A DNA stretch of 64,000 nucleotides from Neobacillus mesonae (GCF_001636315.1 NZ_KV440949.1:2093203-2157202), one strand, 5' to 3'; counted from the stretch's first letter, positions 34,283 through 42,977 are shown. Made by a program: numbers and translations. The notes: generated by a model from the letters alone, not told the origin.

Positions 34283-35884
34283 ATGAAGAAATTCAAGCAA
34301 TACCTGTTCATCCTTGTATTGATAACAGCTGTTTTCGCGATCAGTGCCTGCAGCAGCAGTTCGGACTCTAAAAAAGGTTCCGATGGACAAGCTGCTAATA
34401 ACGAACCAAAAAGTGGGGGTATATTGAATGTCGGCCTTTCCTCCAACCCCAACACACTGGATCCTATTAAATATACTGGTGCATATGAGTCGCAAATTAT
34501 GCGTTCGATTGGGAATACACTCATTGTTTATAACAAGGATTTAAGTGATTTCAAACCATCCTTGGCAACAGAGTGGAAAGCCTCTGACGATTTAAAATCC
34601 TATACATTCAAGTTAAGAGAAGATGTTTATTTCCAACCCGGGAAATACCAAGATGGCAGACAAATGACGGCAGAAGATGTTAAATATAGCCTAGAGCGTT
34701 CTGCTAAAGAATCTGCATTAAGCCGTTTATCCGGTATTGACTCTGTAGAAGTTACTGGGAAATTTGAAGTTACGATTCATATGCCTAAACCAAATGCTTC
34801 CCTATTAGCTATGCTTACAGACCCAGGAAATATCATTATTCCGAAAGAAGAAGTAGAAGGATGGGGAGATCAATTCGGCGCTCATTTAGTCGGAACTGGA
34901 CCGTTCCAACTTAAGGACTGGCAAACAGACCAAAAAGTAAATTTAGTCCGCAATGATAAATATTGGGGTGAAAAGCCTTATCTTGATGGTGTTACCTTTA
35001 AAATTATTAAAGATCCAAACATGATGACTAATGCTCTTCGTTCTGGCGATATCGATATAGCTACAGATATTAAAGGTCAAAATCGTAAAGTTATTGAATC
35101 AGATAAGAATTTAACCCTCTTATCAAAACCAGGACTTTCGTTAACCTATCTTGATTTAAACAATATGATTGGACCTACTGCAGATCCAAAAGTAAGGGAA
35201 GCAATCTATAAGGCTACAAATGTTGAGGAAATTGTGAAAGGTGTCAGCCAATGGGGAGGCGCATCCGTTTCCTATGCTCCACTTCCAAAGGAATCATGGG
35301 GATACAGCAAAGATTTGGAAAAGCTTAAGCCTAAATATGATCCTAAAGAAGCTAAGAAGCTTTTAGCTGAAACAAAATATGCAAAAGGTTTTAAAACAGA
35401 GCTTTATGTATTAGAATCTCGTGTTCCATATGCAACGATTTTCCAAAACCAAATGAAGGAAAATTTAAATATTGATGTGGATGTTAAGGTAACAGAATGG
35501 GGTACGCTAAGCGAGCTTGCAGCCAAAGGAAATGCGCCAATGTATATCGGAGGCTGGTCATGGTATCCGGATCCATACTTCTTCCTAAATAAAACGTTCC
35601 ATTCCGACCAAATTGGTTCCCTTGGTAATGGAAAAGGCTACAAAAACCCTGAAGTAGATGCCTTATTAAACAAAGCTCTAACCGAAACCGTTGATCAAAA
35701 AGAAAGAGCTGCCTTATACCAAGAGGCTATTAAACTGATTATGAAGGATTATCCACGTATTGAATTTGATAATCTTGATCAAACAGCTGCAATTAGTCAA
35801 AACGTCCAAGGATTCGATATTCCTGCAGACGGTTCTATTAATATTGTTAACCCTAATGGTACCAACGTTTGGTTGAATAAATAA
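34283..35884 (+). CDS. Peptide-binding lipoprotein of the ABC transporter (SBP family 5)
   Basis: A 533-residue exported protein with a lipoprotein signal (lipobox ISAC, Cys23) followed by a Ser/Asp/Lys linker. YKYTGAYESQIMRSIGNTLIVY-like N-terminal region, YTFKLREDVYFQPG and WYPDPYFFLNKTF are typical of SBP_bac_5. It is transcribed away from dppBCDF, an unusual split; paired operators in the 246-base gap would co-regulate both sides. CAGGAGG precedes the ATG. Ligand probably a peptide. Confidence 0.92.
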   Translation: MKKFKQYLFILVLITAVFAISACSSSSDSKKGSDGQAANNEPKSGGILNVGLSSNPNTLDPIKYTGAYESQIMRSIGNTLIVYNKDLSDFKPSLATEWKASDDLKSYTFKLREDVYFQPGKYQDGRQMTAEDVKYSLERSAKESALSRLSGIDSVEVTGKFEVTIHMPKPNASLLAMLTDPGNIIIPKEEVEGWGDQFGAHLVGTGPFQLKDWQTDQKVNLVRNDKYWGEKPYLDGVTFKIIKDPNMMTNALRSGDIDIATDIKGQNRKVIESDKNLTLLSKPGLSLTYLDLNNMIGPTADPKVREAIYKATNVEEIVKGVSQWGGASVSYAPLPKESWGYSKDLEKLKPKYDPKEAKKLLAETKYAKGFKTELYVLESRVPYATIFQNQMKENLNIDVDVKVTEWGTLSELAAKGNAPMYIGGWSWYPDPYFFLNKTFHSDQIGSLGNGKGYKNPEVDALLNKALTETVDQKERAALYQEAIKLIMKDYPRIEFDNLDQTAAISQNVQGFDIPADGSINIVNPNGTNVWLNK

Positions 35885-35904
35885 ACCTGATTGTGATGTA
35901 AAAA

Positions 35905-35933
35905 GGGACTGCCCTATTTTTAGGGCCAGTCCC
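35905..35933 (+). terminator. Terminator/palindrome after the binding-protein gene
   Basis: GGGACTG-CCCT and AGGG-CCAGTCCC pair around ATTTTT. It belongs by sequence to the GGGAC/GTCCC family and lies 20 bases after the stop. Confidence 0.75.
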
Positions 35934-36035
35934 TCACTATTTATGGTTTAATCCATAATTACAATATGTACAAAATATTTTGCTTCCGAAGGTGTACTTT
36001 ATAATTGCATACATAGGTGAGTATATTCTATCCTT

Positions 36036-36809
36036 CTAAAAACCTATCTCAAATGGTGATTTAACTTCTATACCTGCACCCTCTAATCGCTTTTTAATAA
36101 CTTTAATCATTTCTAAAGCAGTTGGCGTATCACCGTGAACACAAATAGTTTCCCCGTTGACTTCAATCTCTTCTCCGGAGATAGCGTTTACTTTTCCTTT
36201 AGTAACCATTCTGACTATCCTGTCTGCAACAAAGTTAGGATCTGAGATAATAGCTCCTTCTTCTTTTCTGGAGACTAAAGAAAAATCTTTGTGATAAGCC
36301 CTATCAGCAAATATTTCCAATTTGTAAGGGTGGCCCTTTTTCTCTGAAATTCTGTGTAATTCCGAATTCGGCTTGACAAAAATCGGAAGGTCCGGCTTTA
36401 CAGATTGAATAGCATCGACAATATTGATTGCCATTTGTTCATTTGAATCAGCCATATTATTCATGCTTCCATGCGGCTTAACATGTTGCATTTTTACATT
36501 ATATTTTTGACAAAAGATATCTAATGCCCCTATTTGATAAATAATGAGATTGATAAGTTCCTCTCGCGGTATATCCATATTTCTTCGCCCGAATCCCGTC
36601 AAATCAGGAAAGCCTGGGTGAGCTCCAACCCCTACACCATACTCTTTAGCAATTTTAACTGTATGGTCCATTGTATTCGGATCTCCACCATGAAACCCGC
36701 ACGCAACGTTTACCGAGGAAATGTACTTTATAACTTCATCATCATTCCCTAGTTTATAATTACCGAAGCTCTCTCCCATATCACAATTCAAATCGATCGT
36801 TTTCTTCAT
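36036..36809 (-). CDS. pxpA: 5-oxoprolinase subunit A (LamB/YcsF family)
   Basis: A 257-residue, full-length PxpA. IDLNCDMGES at the N-terminus, VNVACGFHGGDP, GVGAHPGFPDLTGFGRR, QHVKPHGSMNN and CVHGDTP are the conserved metal-site segments of the family. With PxpB and PxpC it hydrolyses 5-oxoproline (pyroglutamate) to glutamate using ATP. Last of three minus-strand genes, 21 bases after pxpC. Pyroglutamate arises from glutamine-started peptides, which fits the peptide importer next door. Confidence 0.94.
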   Translation of the reverse strand: MKKTIDLNCDMGESFGNYKLGNDDEVIKYISSVNVACGFHGGDPNTMDHTVKIAKEYGVGVGAHPGFPDLTGFGRRNMDIPREELINLIIYQIGALDIFCQKYNVKMQHVKPHGSMNNMADSNEQMAINIVDAIQSVKPDLPIFVKPNSELHRISEKKGHPYKLEIFADRAYHKDFSLVSRKEEGAIISDPNFVADRIVRMVTKGKVNAISGEEIEVNGETICVHGDTPTALEMIKVIKKRLEGAGIEVKSPFEIGF

Positions 36810-36830
36810 TTATTATTTTCTCCTTTCACC

Positions 36831-37754
36831 TTAACAGGTAGCACTTAATATTTTAAAAATCTGATTTTGCTGTTTTAACTCTTCTTGCGCTTTATCAATG
36901 GTTACTTCGGTAAAGGTAATAGAATCTCCCGGCTTCACCTGTCCAAGTTTTGGCAGATCCACCGTGATGACTCCACCTATTTTTGTATAGCCCCCTACAC
37001 TCTGTCTTCCCACTAAAAAAATAATAGGCTGGCCATTTTTCGGTACCTGTATTGCCCCATAAAAAATTCCTTCAGAAATAATATCTGCTGTATCTTTATG
37101 CTCTATAATTGCGCCCTCCAACCGACATCCCATTCGGTCCACATCTTTAGTAACTATATAAGTGGAAGAAAGGAATGTTTTTATGCCCTCCTCTGTAAAC
37201 GCCTCATCTTGTGGGCCAAGAATAACCCTAATATTAATGTTATTTTCATATTGAGGGATTAGATCCTTGGATAACTTCCTGCCCCTTCGCCCGTCCAATG
37301 ATTTAGGGAAAACGTGAATAATATCGCCTTTTTTTAACATCCGACCATTAAGCCCGCCGATTTGTCCAACAAGATCCGTAGCCCGGCTGCCAAGGACTTT
37401 AGGAACGTCGATACCACCAGTTACTGCCAAATAGGAACGACAACCTGTTCGTGGACCCTTAAATTGAATAACATCACCCTCTTTGACATGGACAGACGTC
37501 CACATGGGAGTTTCTTTTCCGTTTATTACCGGGTTTAAATCTCCGCCGGTAATGGCAATAACAGCGGGCTCTTTGACCAATAACTTCAATCCCATCAAAG
37601 TAACTTCTAACAATGCAGCTTCCTTGGCATTCCCAACCAATATATTTGCCATCCGATGGGCGTATGGATCAGCGGAACCCGACACAGCTAACCCGTATTT
37701 CTGATATCCGTGTCTCCCCAAGTCTTGGATTGTTGTCAATAATCCTGGTTTCAT
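36831..37754 (-). CDS. pxpC: 5-oxoprolinase subunit C (biotin-dependent carboxyltransferase-like)
   Basis: A 307-residue PxpC/KipA. KPGLLTTIQDLGRHGYQ at the start, AYRMAN-like HRMANILVG, ITGGDLNP, YLAVTGGIDVP and GGYTKIGGV match the family. The first ATG (37754) is 17 bases from the only good ribosome site, GGGGGAG at 37772-37779; five bases from that site is an in-frame ATA (37766), which would add IFEV before MKPG, as most PxpC proteins have about four residues there. A non-AUG start or inefficient ATG start is possible. Confidence 0.92.
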   Translation of the reverse strand: MKPGLLTTIQDLGRHGYQKYGLAVSGSADPYAHRMANILVGNAKEAALLEVTLMGLKLLVKEPAVIAITGGDLNPVINGKETPMWTSVHVKEGDVIQFKGPRTGCRSYLAVTGGIDVPKVLGSRATDLVGQIGGLNGRMLKKGDIIHVFPKSLDGRRGRKLSKDLIPQYENNINIRVILGPQDEAFTEEGIKTFLSSTYIVTKDVDRMGCRLEGAIIEHKDTADIISEGIFYGAIQVPKNGQPIIFLVGRQSVGGYTKIGGVITVDLPKLGQVKPGDSITFTEVTIDKAQEELKQQNQIFKILSATC

Positions 37755-37808
37755 TACTTCAAATATGTTGGCCTCCCCCTTTCCGATGACTTGGATAAAG
37801 TTAATGAA

Positions 37809-38519
37809 TCAGCCCTGAAGAGTAAATATACTTAACTCGTTTTGCTCTTCGATTTCTATAAATTCCTCATAAGTGATCACTTCAAAGCGCACAATGTCTC
37901 CCGATTCAAAAAGAAATGGCTTTTCTCTCTCCGGATCATACAATTTAAGCGGAGTGCGGCCTATTAACCGCCATCCTCCTGGGCTTTTAACCGGGTATAT
38001 CCCAGTTTGATTACCCGCTATTCCAACACTCCCGGCTGGGATGGAAACCCTAGGAGACGGCAGCCTTGGGGTACTGATTTTTTCCGACATGCCACCCATA
38101 AAGGGATAGCCCGGTGTGAAGCCAAGGAAATATACCAAATATTCTCCTCCAGAGTGTATCGAAATAACTTCCTCAGGACTAAGGTTATTGTGAACAGCTA
38201 CATCATTTAAGTCTGGACCCCACTCACCTCCGTATAAAACTGGTACCCTGACCGTCCTGCTAGCCGACGAAATAGAGTTATAATCCATCTCCCCCCACTG
38301 CTTTAATCTTTTCACAACCTGTTCATAAGAAAGTCTGACAGGGTCATAATGGATCAACAAAGTTCTGTAACCTAATATCACTTCACCGAACCCTGTACTC
38401 GTCTCTTTTTCTACTAGACTGGCAAGATTTCGCACTCGAGCATTGGTATCCTTAGCAATAATGTTTTCAAATTCAACCAATACAGCTTGGTCACCCGCTG
38501 GCTTGCATGTAAAGTTCAT
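37809..38519 (-). CDS. pxpB: 5-oxoprolinase subunit B (KipI family)
   Basis: A 236-residue PxpB. GDQAVLVEFENII, VPVLYGGEWGPDL, YFLGFTPGYPFMGG, LPSPRVSIPAGSVGIAGNQTGIYP and GGWRLIGRTP are all family hallmarks. First gene of the pxpBCA set, 54 bases before pxpC. In B. subtilis KipI also inhibits the sporulation kinase KinA; whether this one does cannot be told. Promoter region lies in the gap upstream of 38519. Confidence 0.93.
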   Translation of the reverse strand: MNFTCKPAGDQAVLVEFENIIAKDTNARVRNLASLVEKETSTGFGEVILGYRTLLIHYDPVRLSYEQVVKRLKQWGEMDYNSISSASRTVRVPVLYGGEWGPDLNDVAVHNNLSPEEVISIHSGGEYLVYFLGFTPGYPFMGGMSEKISTPRLPSPRVSIPAGSVGIAGNQTGIYPVKSPGGWRLIGRTPLKLYDPEREKPFLFESGDIVRFEVITYEEFIEIEEQNELSIFTLQG

Positions 38520-38731
38520 CTAATCACCTTGCTTTTAATTTGTTATCCACCATTAAGCAAAACTCCTCATCCGTTTGGCCATCACGATAAATTTCAGATG
38601 GCGAATGTCTTACAATTAATTTTTCTGGATATATTCTGATAATTACCAATCTACTAAAGCGTTCTCTTAAAGTTGCATTCCATTAAGTGAAATGTTGGTT
38701 CAATTTATGATTTAATTATAGGAGGAATATT

Positions 38732-38794
38732 ATGAATATTCAAATGCTTTTTATAAAAAATTCCAAATATCGCATGACAAAGAAAGTTTATTAA
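38732..38794 (+). CDS. 20-residue frame with a strong ribosome site
   Basis: TAGGAGGAATATTATG is as good a ribosome site as any in the window and opens a frame of only 20 codons (starts MNIQMLF, ends KKVY). It may be a small peptide, a leader, or the 5' stump of a deleted gene; the DNA after it shows no continuing homology. No family recognised. Confidence 0.35.
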   Translation: MNIQMLFIKNSKYRMTKKVY

Positions 38795-38806
38795 ACACCT
38801 GATATC

Positions 38807-38826
38807 TTAATCAAACATTTGATTAA
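38807..38826. promoter_or_regulatory. Perfect-armed palindrome, possible operator
   Basis: TTAATCAAA-CA-TTTGATTAA: 9-bp perfect arms 12 bases after the small frame. AT-rich and without a T run, so operator-like rather than terminator-like. Owner unknown. Confidence 0.45.
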
Positions 38827-38989
38827 ATTATTTACCTTTAAAGCCATTCTACTTGCTCTATTCAATGATCGAAACTATCACACTCCACTTTCTAGCAACC
38901 TGAAAAAGCATAATCTCCGACAAAATTTAGGCGGCACAGGAACTTACCATATTTTTATATAATTTCACACAAAATACTATCAAAATAGT

Positions 38990-39039
38990 TTGACGATTAA
39001 AAAAATTTAATATATGCTGTATAGTGTATACACCATACA
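38990..39039 (+). promoter_or_regulatory. Promoter and autoregulatory operator of the GntR gene
   Basis: TTGACG (38990-38995), a 17-base spacer, and TATGCT (39013-39018) give a standard sigma-A promoter. It is followed directly by a 22-base palindrome (39018-39039) with core GTGTATACAC and arms TGTAT/ATACA, a common form of FCD-type GntR operators. Position at the transcription start fits repression. Confidence 0.8.
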
Positions 39040-39054
39040 TTAGGAGTGGACATA

Positions 39055-39723
39055 ATGAGTGATTTAAATTTTACCCCTATCGAAAAAATGAAGACAACGA
39101 AGGAAATTGTCTATGAAGAAATTAAAAACGCCATTTTTTATGGAAATATTAAAAAGGATGAAATTTTAACTGAATCTAGTCTTGCTCAATCTCTCAACAC
39201 ATCTCGGACTCCAGTACGCGAGGCTGTTGGTGATTTAATAAAGGATGGTTTATTAGTTTCAATTCCATGGAAAGGATTAAAAGTCAGAGAAATTTCCCCT
39301 AGTGAGAAGGAGCAAATAATATTCCTAAGGGTTTCTATTGAATCTGAAGGTTTAAGATGTGCAATGAAAAACATTACCCCAGAGCAAATTCAAAGCCTTA
39401 GAGACATTGTTGATCAGCAGCAATGTGCATTAAAACAAAACAATCGAATTGAATTTATTGATCTTGATCAAAAATTTCATATGAAAATATTAAACCTTGC
39501 TGAACAGCATTTATTAGAAGACATATTATTAAATCTTTATCATTTAACAAGATTAATAGGCCATAAGGCTTTAGCAAAGAATGGGAGAATGGAGGAGGTA
39601 ATCGAAGAGCATCTTCAAATAATTGAAGCACTTTTAGAAAAAGATCAAGATAAAGCAACTAAGTTAATGGAATATCATTTGATAAATACCAAGGATTCCA
39701 TTGACATTGCTGAAGGAACATAA
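39055..39723 (+). CDS. GntR-family regulator, FadR/FCD subgroup
   Basis: A 222-residue regulator from ATG 39055 (AGGAG eight bases upstream; the GTG at 39046 overlaps that site). Winged helix ~residues 8-75 (LTESSLAQSLNTSRTPVREAVGDLIKDGLL); FCD ligand domain ~85-215 with DLDQKFHMKILNLA and the metal-site pattern including HLINTKD. First gene of a plus-strand set with DUF2848, an amidase and an MHS transporter. The palindrome at its promoter suggests autorepression relieved by a carboxylate ligand. Confidence 0.9.
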   Translation: MSDLNFTPIEKMKTTKEIVYEEIKNAIFYGNIKKDEILTESSLAQSLNTSRTPVREAVGDLIKDGLLVSIPWKGLKVREISPSEKEQIIFLRVSIESEGLRCAMKNITPEQIQSLRDIVDQQQCALKQNNRIEFIDLDQKFHMKILNLAEQHLLEDILLNLYHLTRLIGHKALAKNGRMEEVIEEHLQIIEALLEKDQDKATKLMEYHLINTKDSIDIAEGT

Positions 39724-39740
39724 TTTTTTTAAAACACAAA

Positions 39741-39754
39741 TGTAAACGCTATCA
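39741..39754. promoter_or_regulatory. Catabolite-responsive element (cre), full consensus
   Basis: TGTAAACGCTATCA fits TGWNANCGNTNWCA at every position, and with flanking A/A also the 16-base form WTGNAANCGNWNNCAW. It lies between the GntR stop and the DUF2848 ribosome site, so CcpA could block transcription into the catabolic genes. Confidence 0.75.
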
Positions 39755-39774
39755 AAATAACACAGGAGGTATTT

Positions 39775-40461
39775 ATGAATAATATTTTATTACCATTAAC
39801 AATTAACAATGTTGAAATGGAAATTAAAATTAACCATGTGTATTGTATTGGTTACGCCGGTAGAAATACCGAAAAAACAATGGAACACATCATTGAATTA
39901 GAGAAAATCGGGGTACGGAGACCAAAAGAAATCCCTGCCCTCTATCCTGTACGCAGAAACAGCCTTAATCAAACGGGTGAAATTGAAGTGTTAGGAAGTC
40001 AATCAAGCGGCGAAGCAGAGATTGTACTAATTTTTGGTGATAACGATGATGAGGTATATATCACCGTTGGGAGCGACCATACTGACCGTTCATTGGAAAC
40101 AATTGATATCAACCAATCGAAACAAATTTGCGATAAACCAATAGCAAAAAAAGCATGGAAATTAAATGAAGTAGTGAATCATTGGGATGACCTATTGTTA
40201 ACATCGCAAATTCTTGTTAATGGAGAGTGGCAAGATTATCAAAGGGCAAAGATTAATGAAATCATCCCATTAAACGAAATAAAAAATTTCCTAACTAAAA
40301 AAGACGTACCCATGAAAAATAGCGTTGTTTTCTCTGGAACTGTTCCCTTATTGGATGGCTTCAAATATGGATCAGGATTTAAGATGGTTTTTGTTGACAA
40401 GGTAAGAGAGGACAAAATTGAGGCAGTATACACCATCACAAGAATAGATAGGGAGGAATAA
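39775..40461 (+). CDS. DUF2848 protein
   Basis: A 228-residue cytosolic protein I recognise as DUF2848. Visible conserved-type motifs: PKEIPALYPVRR near 45-56, VGSDHTDRSLE near 98-108, and FSGTVPLLDGFKYGSGF near 190-206. The last resembles the C-terminal motif of fumarylacetoacetate hydrolase-fold proteins; I infer a hydrolase or lyase fold, function unknown. CAGGAGG precedes the ATG. It lies between GntR and a nitrilase-like amidase, two bases before the latter, so both enzymes likely act on one substrate class. Confidence 0.8.
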   Translation: MNNILLPLTINNVEMEIKINHVYCIGYAGRNTEKTMEHIIELEKIGVRRPKEIPALYPVRRNSLNQTGEIEVLGSQSSGEAEIVLIFGDNDDEVYITVGSDHTDRSLETIDINQSKQICDKPIAKKAWKLNEVVNHWDDLLLTSQILVNGEWQDYQRAKINEIIPLNEIKNFLTKKDVPMKNSVVFSGTVPLLDGFKYGSGFKMVFVDKVREDKIEAVYTITRIDREE

Positions 40462-40463
40462 AT

Positions 40464-41261
40464 ATGCAAATCTCAATCTACCAAATGGAGATCATCCCAG
40501 GAAAGCCAGCGGAAAATCAACAAAAGGTAAAGGCCTGGGTTGAAAAGGAGGTGAAACATTCAAGGCCAGATCTCATTGTGCTTCCAGAAATGTGGACTAC
40601 CTCCTATACGTTGGAGGAAATCCACCATTATGCGGATGATCATGGAAAAACCATCATACCGTTCCTACAAGATATAGCAAAAACATTTGAAATTAATATT
40701 ATCGGCGGATCATTTGCCAATAAGATGGATGAGAAGGTTTATAACACGGCTGTAGTCATTAACAGAAAAGGGGAAGTTGTCTATCAATATAGCAAAGTTC
40801 ACTTGGTTCCCATGTTAAATGAACCCCAATTTTTAACAGCAGGTCAAAAAGTTCCTGAAATTTTTGAACTTGAAGGCGTCAAGATGGGATTAATCATTTG
40901 TTATGATTTACGTTTTACTGAAATTATCCGTCCCCTTGCATTGGAAGGAGCCGAAGTGTTATTTGTTGTCGCGGAATGGCCAAATACCCGACTAAACCAT
41001 TGGAGAAACATTCAAATTACGCGTGCCATCGAAAATCAAATGTTTGTTGTATCATGCAACAACGTTGGTTCATACCAAAATGTAACGTTTGGCGGTAGCT
41101 CCATGGTCGTAAACCCTTGGGGAGACACGTTATTGGAAGGCTCCACTAACCAAGAAGAAACATTATCCACTTCAATTAAAGTGGAAAAAACAAAAGAGGC
41201 CCGAGAACAAGTTCCAGTATTTTCTAGCAGGGTACCACATTTATATAAACAAGGATTATAA
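40464..41261 (+). CDS. Nitrilase-superfamily C-N hydrolase (amidase)
   Basis: A 265-residue enzyme with the full catalytic triad: Glu42 in LPEMW, Lys111 in YSKVHLV and Cys146 in IICYDLRF. Length and motifs fit the small cytosolic C-N hydrolases related to omega-amidase (NIT2) and YkrU/MtnU. GGGAGG precedes the ATG, two bases after the DUF2848 stop. Expected to cleave a linear amide to carboxylate and ammonia, with the partner transporter importing it. Substrate open. Confidence 0.9.
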   Translation: MQISIYQMEIIPGKPAENQQKVKAWVEKEVKHSRPDLIVLPEMWTTSYTLEEIHHYADDHGKTIIPFLQDIAKTFEINIIGGSFANKMDEKVYNTAVVINRKGEVVYQYSKVHLVPMLNEPQFLTAGQKVPEIFELEGVKMGLIICYDLRFTEIIRPLALEGAEVLFVVAEWPNTRLNHWRNIQITRAIENQMFVVSCNNVGSYQNVTFGGSSMVVNPWGDTLLEGSTNQEETLSTSIKVEKTKEAREQVPVFSSRVPHLYKQGL

Positions 41262-41299
41262 GTGGAAATAAAAAATCACTTTTGAAAAGGGGAATGTTT

Positions 41300-42610
41300 A
41301 TGAGTAAACTTGCTAATAGTATCGTACCTGATTCGATTCCTGTTGATCACAAAAAGCAGCAAAAAATTGCCGGTATTTCTAGTGTTTTAGGTTCCACGAT
41401 AGAATGGTATGATTTTTTCCTTTATGGGACAATGGCTGCTATTATTTTCCCACATCTATTTTTTCCAGATCAAGACCCCTATGTTGCTACTTTACTAACT
41501 TTTTCAACGTATGCTATTGGTTATATTGCAAGACCGCTGGGCGGAATTTTGTTTGGGCATTTTGGTGATAAAATTGGCAGAAAGGTTTCTTTAATAGCCA
41601 CTTTAATTATCATGGGAATAACGACGGTTCTTATCGGATTATTACCTGGATTTGATACAATCGGTTTATGGGCTCCAGTATTAATTACACTATTTAGATT
41701 TATCCAAGGAGTTGCGATTGGAGGAGAATGGCCAGGCTCCGTACTCATCTCAATGGAGTGGGGAACGAAAAAAAATAGAGGGTTCATGGCTGCCTTGCCT
41801 CAAATTGGAGTGCCTCTGGGACTCATTTTAGGTACGGCTGTCACATCCCTTTTTATTGCGATTTCTGGAGATAGCTTTCAAACATGGGGTTGGAGAATAC
41901 CGTTTATTCTTAGTTTAGTTTTGGTGGTTCTAGGATTATTGATAAGATTTAATTTAATGGAAACTCCCTCCTTCCAAAAAGTTCTTAAGGAAAAAGAATT
42001 GCCGAAGCTGCCTTTTATTTCGGTCATAAAAGATTATCCTAAACAAGTAGTATCGGGCGTTTTATCAAATGTCAGCAGTGATATTGCTTTTGGTGTGTTT
42101 GCTTTTTATACGACGACGTACGGAATAAACTATTTAGGTCTTGATAAATCAATTTTCGTTAACGCAACACTTGTAGGTGCCGTTATAGCAGTATTTGCAA
42201 TCTCTATAACTGGATATTTTAGCGATAAAATCAATCCTAAAAAAATTCTCGGATTTGGTAATGTACTACTGATCCTATGGGCTTTACCGTTTTTCTATTT
42301 ACTAAATACAAAAAGCACAGGATTAATTTTCCTAGCTGTTATTATCGCCTTTATTATTCACTCTACCATGTGGGCACCATTGGCCCCCGTCATTGCTGCT
42401 AGTTTTCCTGCCCATCTTAGATATAGCGGCTCAGCTATCACTTTTATGTTTAGGGGCTTGATTGGTGGAGGATTTGCTCCATTGATTTCTACTTATCTTC
42501 TTCATACATTTGATAGTGGTTACGCTATAGGTGTTTATATTATCACAGCAGCTGTTATTGCATTATTTGCATTAAGATTTGTAGATTTAAAATATCATAA
42601 GGAAGATTAA
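41300..42610 (+). CDS. MHS-family MFS transporter
   Basis: A 436-residue, 12-helix carrier from ATG 41300 (AAAAGGGG seven bases upstream). STIEWYDFFLYGTMAA, GGILFGHFGDKIGRKVSL and GVAIGGEWPGSVL are the metabolite:H+ symporter signatures (ProP, ShiA, KgtP group). Last gene of the GntR-DUF2848-amidase set; likely imports the amide or acid that the enzymes use. Followed by the hairpin element copy 4. Confidence 0.9.
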   Translation: MSKLANSIVPDSIPVDHKKQQKIAGISSVLGSTIEWYDFFLYGTMAAIIFPHLFFPDQDPYVATLLTFSTYAIGYIARPLGGILFGHFGDKIGRKVSLIATLIIMGITTVLIGLLPGFDTIGLWAPVLITLFRFIQGVAIGGEWPGSVLISMEWGTKKNRGFMAALPQIGVPLGLILGTAVTSLFIAISGDSFQTWGWRIPFILSLVLVVLGLLIRFNLMETPSFQKVLKEKELPKLPFISVIKDYPKQVVSGVLSNVSSDIAFGVFAFYTTTYGINYLGLDKSIFVNATLVGAVIAVFAISITGYFSDKINPKKILGFGNVLLILWALPFFYLLNTKSTGLIFLAVIIAFIIHSTMWAPLAPVIAASFPAHLRYSGSAITFMFRGLIGGGFAPLISTYLLHTFDSGYAIGVYIITAAVIALFALRFVDLKYHKED

Positions 42611-42675
42611 GTATTATAATTTTAGAGAACAATCATCAAAACGCTCTGAGATGGTTCCTGCAGCCTGTACCGTCA

Positions 42676-42832
42676 CATTGGTGGTTGTTCGTGTATATTT
42701 TTTTTCGACAACCACCCTTATTGCTTGCTACAGTGCGGGGTGGTTTTCCTGTTAGAACGCCTTTCTGAAAAAACCGCGGCGGTCTCCCGCATTATTCCCT
42801 TCAGAATTTCTCGTAGGATTTAAAAATGTTTC
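42676..42832 (+). repeat. 3'-end hairpin element, copy 4
   Basis: GGTGGTTGT (42680-42688), a T-rich loop, ACAACCACC (42708-42716), a second loop and GGGTGGTT (42738-42745), then the right half with TCTCCCGCATTATTCCCTT and AGAATTTCTC. The middle arm can pair with either flanking arm, giving two mutually exclusive hairpins. It lies about 65 bases after the MHS transporter stop. Confidence 0.8.
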
Positions 42833-42977
42833 CATGATTATCCTCTCCTTCCCGAACCGAAAGATGACGCCAACCAACCACCCTGACAATATTCAGTTGC
42901 AATTCCACTTTATCATTTTCTATCCATTACAAAACCTAGTAATCTTCGACAAGTTCGGGTAGTGACACGAGCCCATA

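Larger units (their letters stand above)
38520..39054. other. Divergent intergenic region pxpB / GntR
   Basis: Contains a 20-codon frame with a very good ribosome site (38732-38794), a perfect-armed palindrome (38807-38826), the eroded-looking stretch 38870-38940 including CTCCGACAAAAT, and the GntR promoter-operator (38990-39039). Confidence 0.6.
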
